Shown here piece by piece: positions 24,763-33,391 of a stretch of 64,000 bases of DNA. Location: positions 1-64,000 of the forward strand of contig CAVYRD010000002.1 in assembly GCA_963770865.1 (NCBI GenBank). The letters run 5' to 3'. The notes beneath the pieces were generated by a model, which worked only from the letters and a program-made list of their open reading frames with translations, was not told the origin of the DNA and made no database searches. The translations under genes were made by a program, and so were the position numbers. The first letter of the stretch is position 1. Each line of letters starts with the position of its first letter. The stretch is from Miltoncostaea sp963770865. GTDB taxonomy: Bacteria > Actinomycetota > Thermoleophilia > Miltoncostaeales > Miltoncostaeaceae.

Positions 24763-26043
24763 TCACGGCCGCCGCGCCACGAAGAGGATGGTCGTCTTCG
24801 GCCCGAGCCTCGAGCGGCCCCGCTCCACCGAGACGATGCGGAGCGTCCTCGCCGCCAGGGCGGCCGCGCGGGCCTTCGTGCCGAGCGGCACGACCGCGAC
24901 CTTCGAGCGGCCGGGCGCGACCGAGTACGCCGTGACCCCGAGGGCCCGGGCGGCGCGGCCCGTGAACACGCGCAGCGTGCCGGCGCAGGGCTTGCGGAGC
25001 ACGGCGGGGCACGTGAGGCGCACGCGCACACCGGCCTTCCGAAGCGCGGGCGGGGGGGCCGCCATCCTCACGTTGGGCCCCTCATCGACCGCCCCGATGT
25101 TCACGAAGGGCGTCAGCGGCACGATGGGCAGTCGCGGGAACAGGCAGCGGGGGAACCTCAGCCCGTTGGCGAAGATGATCGTCTGATCGACGAGGTCGAG
25201 GTCGAACGTGTTGGCGCCCGGGCCCCCGGACGGGCAGGCGTCCGCGAGCCCGTCGCGCAGCATGATGGCGTCGTCGCCCTCCCCGCCGAAGGTCGCGTCG
25301 TTCGCCCCGAGACCGCCGATCAGCGTGTCGCCGCCGGCGAGCCCCTCCAGACGATCCGTCCCGCCTGCGCCATCCAGCGTGTCCGGGCCGGGACTGCCGA
25401 TCAGGGTGTCACCACCGGACGTCCCGATGACGTGCTCGACATCGGGCTGCACGTTGTCGCCCTCGGCGCCCGTCCCGTCGTTCGCCACGCCGTCCAGGGT
25501 CACCGTCACCGCGCCGTGCGAGGCGTAGGTGAGGGTGTCGGCGCCGGAGCCGCCGGCGATGGAGTCGGCCGCGCCGGCGCGGCCCACGTCGATGGCGTCG
25601 TCGTCGGGCCCGGCATCGACCGCGTTCACCCCATCGGAACCGATATCGCCGATGGTGATGTCGTCGTCGCCGGAGCCGCCGTTGACCACGGTCTCGAAGT
25701 TCCCGCCGTCGAACTCGTCGTCGCCGCCGAGCAGATCGGCCTGGAGACGGACGATCACGTTGGTCGGGCAGAAGACGCTGTTGTCGTTCGCAGGACCGTT
25801 GGGGTCGCCGAACCCCTGGCAGCCGGGGCCGGCCACCATGTCCTGGCCGCCGCCGCTGACGCTGGTCGTCGGGCCGAGGGCGTTGCTCCCCGCCGGGCCG
25901 AGCGTGATGTGGTCGTCGCCGGCGGAGCCCGTGATCGCGAGGGTGCCTCCGGAAAGGGACACGGTCACGACGGCCGCGGCTGACGCCGGCGCGATCAAGC
26001 CCGCCGTCACGACACCCGCCAGCACGACGCGCCTACGCAGCAC
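24763..26043 (-). CDS. secreted RTX-like calcium-binding repeat protein
   Basis: About 426 residues. A Sec signal (VVLAGVVTAGLIAPASAAA) precedes a long run of degenerate GGxGxDxLxG nonapeptides: SAGDDHITLG, LLGGDDEFDGGN, GGSGDDDITIG, GGSGADTLTY, GSPGPDTLDGAGGTDRLEG, GGEGDDAIML. In RTX proteins these wind into a Ca2+-binding parallel beta-roll. The C-terminal 120 residues form a separate beta domain (RKAGVRVRLTCPAVLRKPCAGTLRVFTG...) seen at the end of such proteins in Solirubrobacterales. GTG at 26043 with GAGGAG upstream. Related in plan to the gene at 40487-42058. Confidence 0.85.
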   Translation of the reverse strand: MLRRRVVLAGVVTAGLIAPASAAAVVTVSLSGGTLAITGSAGDDHITLGPAGSNALGPTTSVSGGGQDMVAGPGCQGFGDPNGPANDNSVFCPTNVIVRLQADLLGGDDEFDGGNFETVVNGGSGDDDITIGDIGSDGVNAVDAGPDDDAIDVGRAGAADSIAGGSGADTLTYASHGAVTVTLDGVANDGTGAEGDNVQPDVEHVIGTSGGDTLIGSPGPDTLDGAGGTDRLEGLAGGDTLIGGLGANDATFGGEGDDAIMLRDGLADACPSGGPGANTFDLDLVDQTIIFANGLRFPRCLFPRLPIVPLTPFVNIGAVDEGPNVRMAAPPPALRKAGVRVRLTCPAVLRKPCAGTLRVFTGRAARALGVTAYSVAPGRSKVAVVPLGTKARAAALAARTLRIVSVERGRSRLGPKTTILFVARRP

Positions 26044-26281
26044 CTCACGCTCTCCTCGCTCGGGGCCCGGCCTGGTCGTCCGAGGCATCCGCCCCGGCGG
26101 CGCGAGTCTCCTACGCCCGAGGCGCGGCGCGCAACACGGCCCTTCCGGTCGTCCGGGCGACTCGCGCCGTCCGCGCGGTCAGGCGCCAGACCCCCTGATC
26201 GGCGGGTGCCCCGGAGCCCCGCGGTGCGGTCCCATGGACGGAGATACGTGCAACCGAGGCCGGCGCGCGGCCGGGGGGGAC

Positions 26282-28769
26282 ATGACGACCAGGCGATACG
26301 CAGGATGGTGGCGCCGGGCCGCGCTCGCGGCCCTGGCCGCGCTCGCCCTGGCGGTCCTGCCGACGGCCGCCCGCGCCGACTCGGGGCCGGTGCCCAGCGA
26401 GAACGCCCTGCCCGGCACGCCGGGCTGGTACCTGCCGACCGCGCCGGAGCCCAGCGAAGCCGGCCAGTACGCCGGGCAGGTGACGAGCATCGACGGCTGG
26501 GCCTGGCCGCTGAGCTCGGCGCCCGGCGACACGGTTGACCTGCACGTGGGCACCGCGGCCGGGGTGCGCTACCGGGTCGAGGTCTACCGGCTGGGCTGGT
26601 ACTCCGGCGCCGGGGCGCGGCTTGTGACCTGCCTGCCCGGCTGCTCGTCGGACAAGGCGGGGATCGTCCAGCCGCTGCCGCCGGCCCCCGACCCGACCAC
26701 CGGCGAGGTGCGCTCGGGCTGGTTGACCACCGACACCTTGAGCATCCCGACGAGCTGGCCGAGCGGCTTCTACATGGCCGCGCTGCGGATCACGTCCGGC
26801 ACCGGCGCGGGCGCGGTGCGCCGGCTGCCCTTCGTCGTGCGGGCCCCGGCGTCGCAGGCCTCGAAGATCGTCGTGATCGTCCCCGTCAACACCTGGGAGG
26901 CCTACAACGGCTGGGGCGGCAAGGCCCTCTATGACAACCACAGCGTTCGACGGGGTGCGGGCCTCGCAGGTCTCCTTCGAGCGGCCCTGGATGGAGGGGG
27001 TCGAGATCCAGAACTGGCGCTATGACGAGTACCCGCTGATCCGCTTCCTCGAGCGCCACGACCTCGATGTGTCCTACGTCACCGACTGGGACGTCTCGTC
27101 CACCCCCGGGATCCTCGCCGGCCACCGCGTGGTGATGACCTCCGGCCACGACGAGTACTGGACCCACGAGCACCGCGACGCCCTCGAGGCCGCCCGCGAC
27201 GCGGGCCAGAGCCTGGCCTTCATGGGCGCCAACACCGGCTACTGGCAGGTGCGCTACGCCAACGGCGGGCGCAGCCTGATCGGCTACAAGTCGAGCGCCG
27301 ACCCGATCGCCGATCCGGCCCTCAAGACGACGCTCTTCCGCGACGTCGGCCGGCCCGAGTGCGAGCTGCTCGGGGTGCAGTACAACAACACGGGCTGGTC
27401 GCTGGGCACCAGCGCCGACCTCAGCGTGGTCGATGGCTCGCTGGCCGACCCCTGGCTGGCCGGCGCGGGCTTCACCGCCGGGGCCAGCGTCCCCGAGACG
27501 ATGGGCTACGAGTGGGACCAGGTCACCGCCGGCTGCGCGACGCCGCCCCTCACGCGCCTGTTCCACTGGCAGGCCTCGGGCTGGCCGTCCGCCGACGCGG
27601 TCCGCTACACGGCGCCCTCGGGCGCCAAGGTCTTCGCCGCCGGCTCGCTCCAGTTCTCCTGGGGCCTGGACGGCTGGCGCTACAGCTCCGCCGCGGCGGC
27701 GCCCGACGCCCGCCTCGAGGCCTTCACGCTGCGCATGCTGGCCGACATGAGCGGCCCGGCCCAGCCCTCGGTGGTGGTCAGCCCGACGACGGCCAGCGTC
27801 CCGGTCGGGGCCACCCAGCAGTTCACCGCCAGCCTGCAGAACGCCAGCGGCGGGGTGCAGTGGAGCGTCGAGGGCGTCGCCGGGGGCAACGCGAGCGTGG
27901 GCACCATCAGCGCCGGCGGCCTCTACACGGCGCCCGACGCCGTGCCGGCCGGCGGGAGCGTGAGCGTGCGCGCCACCCACCTGGCCAGCGGCGCCAGCGA
28001 CGCCGCCACGGTGAGCGTCACCGTGGCCACGCCGCCCTCGGTGGTGGTCAGCCCGAAGACGACCAGCGTCCCGACCGGGGCCACCCGGCAGTTCGCCGCA
28101 AGTCTGCAGAACGCGAGCGGCGGGGTGCAGTGGAGCGTCAACTACATCGACGGGGGCAACGCGAGCGTGGGCACCATCAGCGCCGGCGGCCTCTACACGG
28201 CGCCCGACGCCGTGCCGGCCGGCGGGAGCGTGAGGGTGCGGGCGACCCACCTCGCCAGCGGCGCCAGCGACGCCGCCGCGGTGACCGTCACCGCGGCGAC
28301 CCCCGGAGGCGGCCCGGCCCCCCCGCCCGCTCTCGCGGCCCCGACGCCGCCGGCCGCCGTACCGACGGCACCGGTGACGTCGGTCACGCCCCTGACGCTG
28401 AGGATCACCGGCTCCAGGAAGGTGAGGCGCGGCACGCGGGCCCGCTTCGTCTACCGCGTCACGAACGCCACGAAGGCCAGGATCACGGCCGTGGTCATCG
28501 TCAACACCCTGCCCAGAGGTCTCAGCATCGATCGGACCTCGCGCAGGGCCAACCTGAGGGTGAAGAAGAAGTCGCTCCGCTTCACCGGCGGCGGCCGCAG
28601 AGTCACCTTCAGGCTCGGCACGATCGGCGCAGGCAAGGTCGTCGTGGTCTGGGTTGACGCGAGAGTCTCCCCCAAGGCCGCCAAGGGCACGCGGAGGAAC
28701 ACCCTCCGCATCCTCCGGGACAGGCGCATCCCGGTCACCCGGGTCACCGGCAGGGTGATCATCGGGTAG
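26282..28769 (+). CDS. secreted DMFase-beta-like protein with tandem Ig-like repeats; one frame jump
   Basis: Signal peptide (AALAALALAVLPTAARA) then a large N-terminal domain that resembles the C-terminal domain of the N,N-dimethylformamidase beta subunit: VYRLGWYSGAGARLV, VIVPVNTWEAYNGWGGKALYD, then VRASQVSFERPW, FLERHDLDVSYVTDWD, and VVMTSGHDEYWTHEHRDALE. The frame breaks near 26945; removing one G (AGCGTTCGAC) restores it. Two nearly identical 90-residue Ig-like modules follow (PSVVVSPTTASVPVGATQQFTA..., encoded by a 270-bp tandem repeat), then a Pro-rich linker and a DUF11-like beta domain. Probably a surface or secreted protein; catalytic activity is unproven. Confidence 0.75.
27765..28302 (+). 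repeat. 270-bp tandem repeat encoding Ig-like modules
   Basis: Two direct repeats with 270-bp period, units starting CCCTCGGTGGTGGTCAGCCC at 27765 and 28035, nearly identical over most of their length. They encode the two Ig-like modules of the surrounding gene and could recombine. Confidence 0.85.
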
Positions 28770-28858
28770 CGACGCTTTCGCATCGCCCGGCGACCGCGAG
28801 ATCGTCGCCCTCCGTCGTCGCCTCACGGCGCCCGGGCGCCTCCATCGTCACAGCGCGG

Positions 28859-29467
28859 CTAGACGATGAACCCCGCGGGGAACGGGAACGACATGCTGCG
28901 ATCGATTCCGGCGATGCGGCCGGGCTGGAGATAGGCGAGCAGCGGCGCCTCGTGGATGAGGTCGGCGTCGTCGCGCTCGAGGGCGCGCAGCGCCGCCGGG
29001 GCGACTGAGGCGGCGACCACCGCGCCCGTGATGATGCTGGCGTCGCCGAAGCCGTCGATGATGCGCTCGAGCCGGCATTCGAGGTGGACGAGGCAGCCGT
29101 CGACGAGCACGCCGTCCACCACCCGCGCCGGGCTCGTGGTGAGCGCGGCGAGGCCCGCCTTGCCGCGCTCGTCGCGCGGCGCGGCCGCCATCGCGATCTG
29201 CGCCGCCTGCTCGGGGCGCGGGAAGCTCACGGTGAAGACCCCCGTCGCGCGGACGTTCTGATAGGTCGCGTGCCGCGGCGTGCAGACGAATCCGTAGTGG
29301 TTCTGCCAGCCGATCGGCATGGCCATGTGCTTCGGGGCGATGTCGTACTCGTCTCCCTCCCGCGTCGCCACGAGCACGAGGGGCAGGACGGTGAAGAACC
29401 GCTCCCACACGGGCACGACGCTCACGTCGATGGGGACGGGCGCCGCAGGATCCTCTCGAGCGCTCAT
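28859..29467 (-). CDS. flavin reductase-like (split-barrel flavoprotein)
   Basis: A 202-residue protein of the flavin reductase/flavoredoxin type: FFTVLPLVLVATREGDEYDIAPKHMAMPIGWQNHYGFVCTPRHATYQNVRATGVFTVSFP contains the N-terminal split-barrel strands and the region that binds FMN. DGCLVHLECRLERIIDGFGDASIITGAVVAASV follows. Such proteins bind FMN non-covalently and either supply reduced flavin or act as oxidoreductases. ATG at 29467 with GAGGAGGT upstream. Monocistronic, divergent from the M20 peptidase gene. Confidence 0.82.
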   Translation of the reverse strand: MSAREDPAAPVPIDVSVVPVWERFFTVLPLVLVATREGDEYDIAPKHMAMPIGWQNHYGFVCTPRHATYQNVRATGVFTVSFPRPEQAAQIAMAAAPRDERGKAGLAALTTSPARVVDGVLVDGCLVHLECRLERIIDGFGDASIITGAVVAASVAPAALRALERDDADLIHEAPLLAYLQPGRIAGIDRSMSFPFPAGFIV

Positions 29468-29657
29468 CGGACCTCCTCGCCCGGGTCGAGCCTGCATGGA
29501 GTCTCGACCTGGATGACCGCCGGGGCATCGGAAGACCCCACGCCGACGATGGGTACAAACCCGCACGCTCATGCGGGGCGCGCGCTCTGGTCGGGCCCAC
29601 CGCCGCCGCGCGAGCATGGAGGGGCGGCGCGGGCACACGTCCGGGGGAACGGGATCG

Positions 29658-30866
29658 ATGGCGAGTCCACGCACGGAGGGCAGGGCGACGGGTCCGGCGA
29701 CGATCGAGGCGCGGACGCTGCTCGCCTGGCTCCGGGCGCGTGTGGACGAGATGGCCGGGATGCTCGCGGCGCTCGCGCGGGCGGAGTCGCCCTCCACCGA
29801 CACCCGCTCGCACGACAGGGTGCGCGCCCTGCTCGCCGCCGAGCTCATCGACCTCGGCCACCGCGTCCGCGAGCCCGCCGCCGGCAACGGCGGACGGCAC
29901 CTGCTCGCGTGCCCCGCGGACCGGAGGCGGGGCCTCCCCTACCAGCTGCTGGTGGGCCACCTCGACACGGTCTGGCCCGTCGGCACGCTCGACGAGATGC
30001 CCCTGCGCACGGACGGCGGCCGGCTGTACGGGCCGGGCGTCTTCGACATGAAGGGCGGGCTGGTCCAGGCGGTCTTCGCCCTCCGCGCGCTGCGGGCCGC
30101 GGGCGTCGAGCCCGAGGTCGCGCCCGTCCTGATGGTCTCCTGCGACGAGGAGATCGGCAGCCGCGACTCGGGGCGCCACATCGCGCGGCTGGCCCGCGGA
30201 GCCGCACGCGCCCTGGTGCTCGAGCCGGCGTTCGGGCGCGGCGGCGCCCTGAAGACGCGCCGCAAGGCCGTGGGGGCGTTCACGGTGACGGTCGCCGGGC
30301 GGGCGGCCCACGCCGGCATCGACCCGCAGAGCGGGGTGAGCGCGATCCTCGAGCTCTCGCACCAGGTGCAGCAGCTCTTCGCCCTGAACGACCCCGACCG
30401 CGGCGTCACGGTGAACGTGGGGACCATCGACGGAGGGCTGCGGCCCAACGTGATCGCTCCCGAGGCCTCGGCGAGGCTGGACGTCCGCGTGCCCACGGCC
30501 GCCGACGCGGCGAGCGTCGAGCGCGCCATCCGCGGCCTCACGCCCCACCTGGCCGGGAGCACGCTCCGGATCGACGGCGGCTTCGGACGGCCCGCGATGG
30601 AGGCCACCCCGCGCAACCGCCGGCTCTGGCGACGGGCGCGGGCGCACGCGGCGAGCCTGGGCATCGCGCTCGAGGAGGCCGCCGTCGGCGGGGCGTCCGA
30701 CGGCAACACCACGAGCCTGCACACGGCGACGCTCGACGGCCTCGGAGCCGTGGGCGACGGGGCCCACGCGCTCAACGAGCACGTCCTCGTCGCGACCATG
30801 GCGGAGCGGGCCGCGCTGCTCGCGCTCCTGATCCTCGAGCCGGACGACCGCCGGAGCACCCCATGA
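29658..30866 (+). CDS. M20-family metallopeptidase (glutamate carboxypeptidase/deacylase type)
   Basis: A 402-residue zinc hydrolase. Metal and catalytic motifs of M20: LLVGHLDTVWP (His, Asp), GPGVFDMKGGLVQAVFAL (bridging Asp), MVSCDEEIGSRDS (catalytic Glu-Glu), VLEPAFGRGG (metal Glu), and a final SDGNTTSLH...DGLGAVGDGAHALNEHV carrying the last metal His. The dimerisation domain holds the conserved GRAAHAGIDPQSGVSAI. Closest in plan to carboxypeptidase G2-like proteins that cut N-acyl or peptide bonds to glutamate-type residues. The stop overlaps the next start by ATGA, so it is translationally coupled to a P-loop protein. Confidence 0.92.
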   Translation: MASPRTEGRATGPATIEARTLLAWLRARVDEMAGMLAALARAESPSTDTRSHDRVRALLAAELIDLGHRVREPAAGNGGRHLLACPADRRRGLPYQLLVGHLDTVWPVGTLDEMPLRTDGGRLYGPGVFDMKGGLVQAVFALRALRAAGVEPEVAPVLMVSCDEEIGSRDSGRHIARLARGAARALVLEPAFGRGGALKTRRKAVGAFTVTVAGRAAHAGIDPQSGVSAILELSHQVQQLFALNDPDRGVTVNVGTIDGGLRPNVIAPEASARLDVRVPTAADAASVERAIRGLTPHLAGSTLRIDGGFGRPAMEATPRNRRLWRRARAHAASLGIALEEAAVGGASDGNTTSLHTATLDGLGAVGDGAHALNEHVLVATMAERAALLALLILEPDDRRSTP

Positions 30867-31924
30867 GGGTCGTCCGCACCAGCGTCGCACGCATCCTCCC
30901 GCCCGACGACGGCACCACGCACCCGATGGCCGTCCCGCGCGAGCGCTGGAGGACGGGCGACTACGTCCTCGGGCGGGTCGTCGGCCGGGGGTGGCCGCCG
31001 TGGCAGATCGAGTCGGTGACCGGACGGCTCGAGGAGGTCTGGGACGGCGACCTGATCGTGGGCGCCCTGGGTCAGCGCCGGGCCACCCTCGAGGCCGTTG
31101 GCGACTGGCGCGAGGTGGGGGACGACCTGATGATGAGCACGCTCACGCGGGCGGGCGTCCTCGGCCGCTGCACGTCGGCGGCGCCGTGGATCCGGCACCT
31201 CATCATCCCCGTGGCCTACCGGGGGCACCTCGCCGCGGGGGGCTCCACGATCTCGATGTCCGACGTCGCGCTGCCCCCGCGGGGTGCGCCTGCCCGGCTG
31301 CCGCCGGTGGTGCTGCTGATCGCCTCGTCGATGAGCGCCGGCAAGACGACGGCCGCCAAGGCCGTCATCCGCTGCGCCACCGACCAGGGGCTGAGGGTGG
31401 CCGGCGTGAAGCTCGTCGGCGTGGGGCGCTACGCGGACATCCTGGGGATGCGCGACGCCGGCGCGCAGATGATCGCCGACTTCGTCGACGCGGGCCTCCC
31501 CTCGACCATCGCCCCCGCTCCCGTGGTCGAGGACGCGGTGAACCGCGTGCTCGGGATGGTGGAGGACGCCGGCGTTGACCTGCTCGTCGCCGAGGCGGGC
31601 GCCTCGCCGCTCGAGCCCTACGGCGGGGACACGGCCATCGCCGCGCTCCGCGAGCACGTCGCCATGACGGTCCTCTGCGCCTCCGACGCGTACGCCGTCC
31701 GCGGGGTGATCGACGCGTTCGGAGTCACCCCCGACCTGGTGGCGGGACGGGTGGCGGCGACCGTGGCGGGGGTCGACCTCGTGGCCGCGCTCACCGGCCT
31801 CGAGGCCCTCGACGTCACCGACCCCGGCCAGGCGGACCGCCTCGGCACCCTCCTGCAGGGCGCCCTCGCCGCGTGGGCGCGGGGGCGACCCGACGGCGCG
31901 GTCGCGTCCGACGGATCCCGGTGA
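30863..31924 (+). CDS. P-loop NTPase-fold protein, DUF1611-like
   Basis: A 353-residue protein. An N-terminal beta-rich domain (about 1-145) is followed by a P-loop domain with an unusual Walker A, SSMSAGKTTAAKAV. The rest follows the order seen in DUF1611/DgcN-type proteins: GVKLVGVGRYADILG, MIADFVDAGLPSTI, then DLLVAEAGASPLEPYGGDTAIAAL in place of their VVEGQGS block. DgcN-type proteins N-acylate D-glutamate in a catabolic route. Coupling to an M20 deacylase (ATGA overlap) suggests a pathway in which an N-acyl amino acid is made and later cleaved (inference). The family match is from pattern only. Confidence 0.65.
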   Translation: MRVVRTSVARILPPDDGTTHPMAVPRERWRTGDYVLGRVVGRGWPPWQIESVTGRLEEVWDGDLIVGALGQRRATLEAVGDWREVGDDLMMSTLTRAGVLGRCTSAAPWIRHLIIPVAYRGHLAAGGSTISMSDVALPPRGAPARLPPVVLLIASSMSAGKTTAAKAVIRCATDQGLRVAGVKLVGVGRYADILGMRDAGAQMIADFVDAGLPSTIAPAPVVEDAVNRVLGMVEDAGVDLLVAEAGASPLEPYGGDTAIAALREHVAMTVLCASDAYAVRGVIDAFGVTPDLVAGRVAATVAGVDLVAALTGLEALDVTDPGQADRLGTLLQGALAAWARGRPDGAVASDGSR

Positions 31925-31953
31925 GGGCGCCGCACGACGCCGGCTCGGTAAAC

Positions 31954-31980
31954 CCGCGCCCGAGATGAGCACGGGCGCGG
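31954..31980 (+). terminator. hairpin after the M20/P-loop operon
   Basis: Perfect 9-bp stem CCGCGCCCG / CGGGCGCGG with a 9-base loop, 30 bases after the stop. A second, bulged hairpin (31992-32029) lies just before the ribosome binding site of the CBS gene. There is no T-tract. Confidence 0.55.
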
Positions 31981-32040
31981 ATTCGGAGCGGGTTCGCCGG
32001 GGCCAGCATCGATGGCCCCGCCGGCGAACGGAGGCTCGTC

Positions 32041-32472
32041 ATGACCAGCGTGAGGCACATCCTCCGCTCCAAGGGCGGTGACGTCCTCACCGCCGATCCC
32101 ACTCTGGCCGTGCGCGATGCCCTGCGCCTGATGCAGGGCGCGAACGTCGGCTCGCTGGTGGTCGTCCAGGACGGCAGGCTGGTCGGCCTCTTCACCGAGA
32201 GGGACTTCGCGAGGCACGTGGCCTCCGCGGGCCCGTCCTCCCTCGGCGACGCGCTCGCGGACGTCATGGTCAGGGAGGTCCTCGTCGTGTCCCCCGACAC
32301 CTCGGTCGAGGAGTGCATGGCGTTGATGACGGAGAAGCGAACCCGTCACCTGCCGGTGTTCGAGGACGATCAGGTGGTCGGCATCGTGAGCATCGGCGAC
32401 ATCGTCAAGGGCCTCATCGACGAGAAGGAGTTCGTGATCGAGCAGCTGGAGCGGTACATCACGGGTCGGTGA
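32041..32472 (+). CDS. tandem CBS-domain protein
   Basis: A 143-residue protein consisting of one CBS pair (Bateman module): VLTADPTLAVRDALRLMQGANVGSLVVVQDGRLVGLFTERDFARHV, then VLVVSPDTSVEECMALMTEKRTRHLPVFEDDQVVGIVSIGDIVKGLI, and a closing helix FVIEQLERYITG. Stand-alone CBS pairs bind adenosine nucleotides and act as energy-state sensors that regulate partner proteins. GGAGG is seven bases before the ATG. No obvious partner is adjacent. Confidence 0.93.
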   Translation: MTSVRHILRSKGGDVLTADPTLAVRDALRLMQGANVGSLVVVQDGRLVGLFTERDFARHVASAGPSSLGDALADVMVREVLVVSPDTSVEECMALMTEKRTRHLPVFEDDQVVGIVSIGDIVKGLIDEKEFVIEQLERYITGR

Positions 32473-32628
32473 TCCCGATGGATGACCGCGGCTCGTCCGA
32501 CCGGCAGGCTCGTGGCCGCGAGGAACGCGGACGCGTGGTGCGGTGTCCCATCGCGGACGCCGCGCCCGCCAGGCGGGCGCATCCGCCGCGACAGATGGGG
32601 ACGCCGCGGCGGATGCGCCGACCGCCCG

Positions 32629-33054
32629 CTACTGCGGCGGGCCGATCGTCACGAGTCCGAGCTGCTCCAACAGCCCGAGGTTGTCCGGGTACGTCCAGGT
32701 CTCGGCGATGCGATCGCCCTCGAACCGGAAGAAGTGCGAGCCCCCGATGGAGCCGGTCTTCCCGGTCGGCGGCATCCCCATGATCTCGCCGGTGTTGGTA
32801 CCGGTGTAGGTCCAGTCCGCAGCGACGTGCTGGCCGTCGGTGAGAATGCGGTGCAGGGTGACCTTGGCATCGGGCATCGCCGCAAGGTAGACACCGCGGC
32901 GCTGCCGCACGCCTTCGGGTCCCTTCGGGAGGCCGGGAAGCAACGAGTCGTGGTAGACGTGGTCGGCGGTGAAGATCTCGTCCGCCGCCTCGAGGTTCTG
33001 GCCGTTCCAGACCTCCTGGGCATAGCGAATTGCGATCGCGGTGATCTCGGCCAC
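32629..33054 (-). CDS. SnoaL-like ester-cyclase family protein
   Basis: A 141-residue protein: IAIRYAQEVWNGQNLEAADEIFTADHVYHDSLLPG, GPEGVRQRRGVYLAAMPDAKVTLHRILTDGQHVAADWTYTGTNTGEIMGMPPTGKTGSI, FFRFEGDRIAETW. This is the polyketide-cyclase-like SnoaL pattern with the His-Asp pair in VYHDS and a GMPPTGK loop. The reaction is unknown. GTG at 33054 (VAEITAI) fits the usual family start; a longer frame from 33204 is not supported. Confidence 0.88.
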   Translation of the reverse strand: MAEITAIAIRYAQEVWNGQNLEAADEIFTADHVYHDSLLPGLPKGPEGVRQRRGVYLAAMPDAKVTLHRILTDGQHVAADWTYTGTNTGEIMGMPPTGKTGSIGGSHFFRFEGDRIAETWTYPDNLGLLEQLGLVTIGPPQ

Positions 33055-33391
33055 GGGACGCCCCCTTCGCGCGTGGGTCGGAACGGGCGCCACGGGAAGA
33101 ACGGAGCCCGCTCCCGGAACGTGCTCTTCGTAACCAACCGCCAGCGCATCGATCGCTGCAACAGGGGAATCCCGCAACTTGGCACGTGCGTCGGGCGAAG
33201 CCACATGTACAAGGGGCTTCCCCGTCAGGCGACCTCGCCGGCGCCTCCGCTGAGTCGGCGATCCGCCCGCTGACGGTGAGCGTCGACGGGCGGACTGACC
33301 GAGGAGGACGCGCTCATCGCCTCCGCGGCTCCCGCGCGGGCCCGGCGCGGCGGCGCGTGCGGCGCCGCGCCACCGGCCCGAGGGTCGTCGT
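33055..33391. other. intergenic region, nothing recognised
   Basis: Gap between the SnoaL-like gene and the dehydrogenase gene, both on the minus strand. No ORF, repeat or strong hairpin is supported. It should hold the promoter of the SnoaL-like gene. Confidence 0.4.

Noticed and set aside
22506..24935. Very long plus-strand open frame (about 800 codons)
   Set aside because: It is antisense to three clear minus-strand genes (NTF2-like, hydrolase, DUF2157-like). Its His/Arg/Gly-rich composition is the usual shadow of GC-rich coding sequence.
25200..25760. Short repeats resembling a CRISPR array in the RTX-like gene
   Set aside because: The repeated GC-rich units are degenerate, in-frame and encode GGxGxD nonapeptides; there are no unique spacers of constant length and no cas genes in the window.
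28848..31972. Long minus-strand open frames opposite the M20 and P-loop genes
   Set aside because: They mirror recognised plus-strand genes with catalytic motifs and have low-complexity Arg/Pro-rich products.
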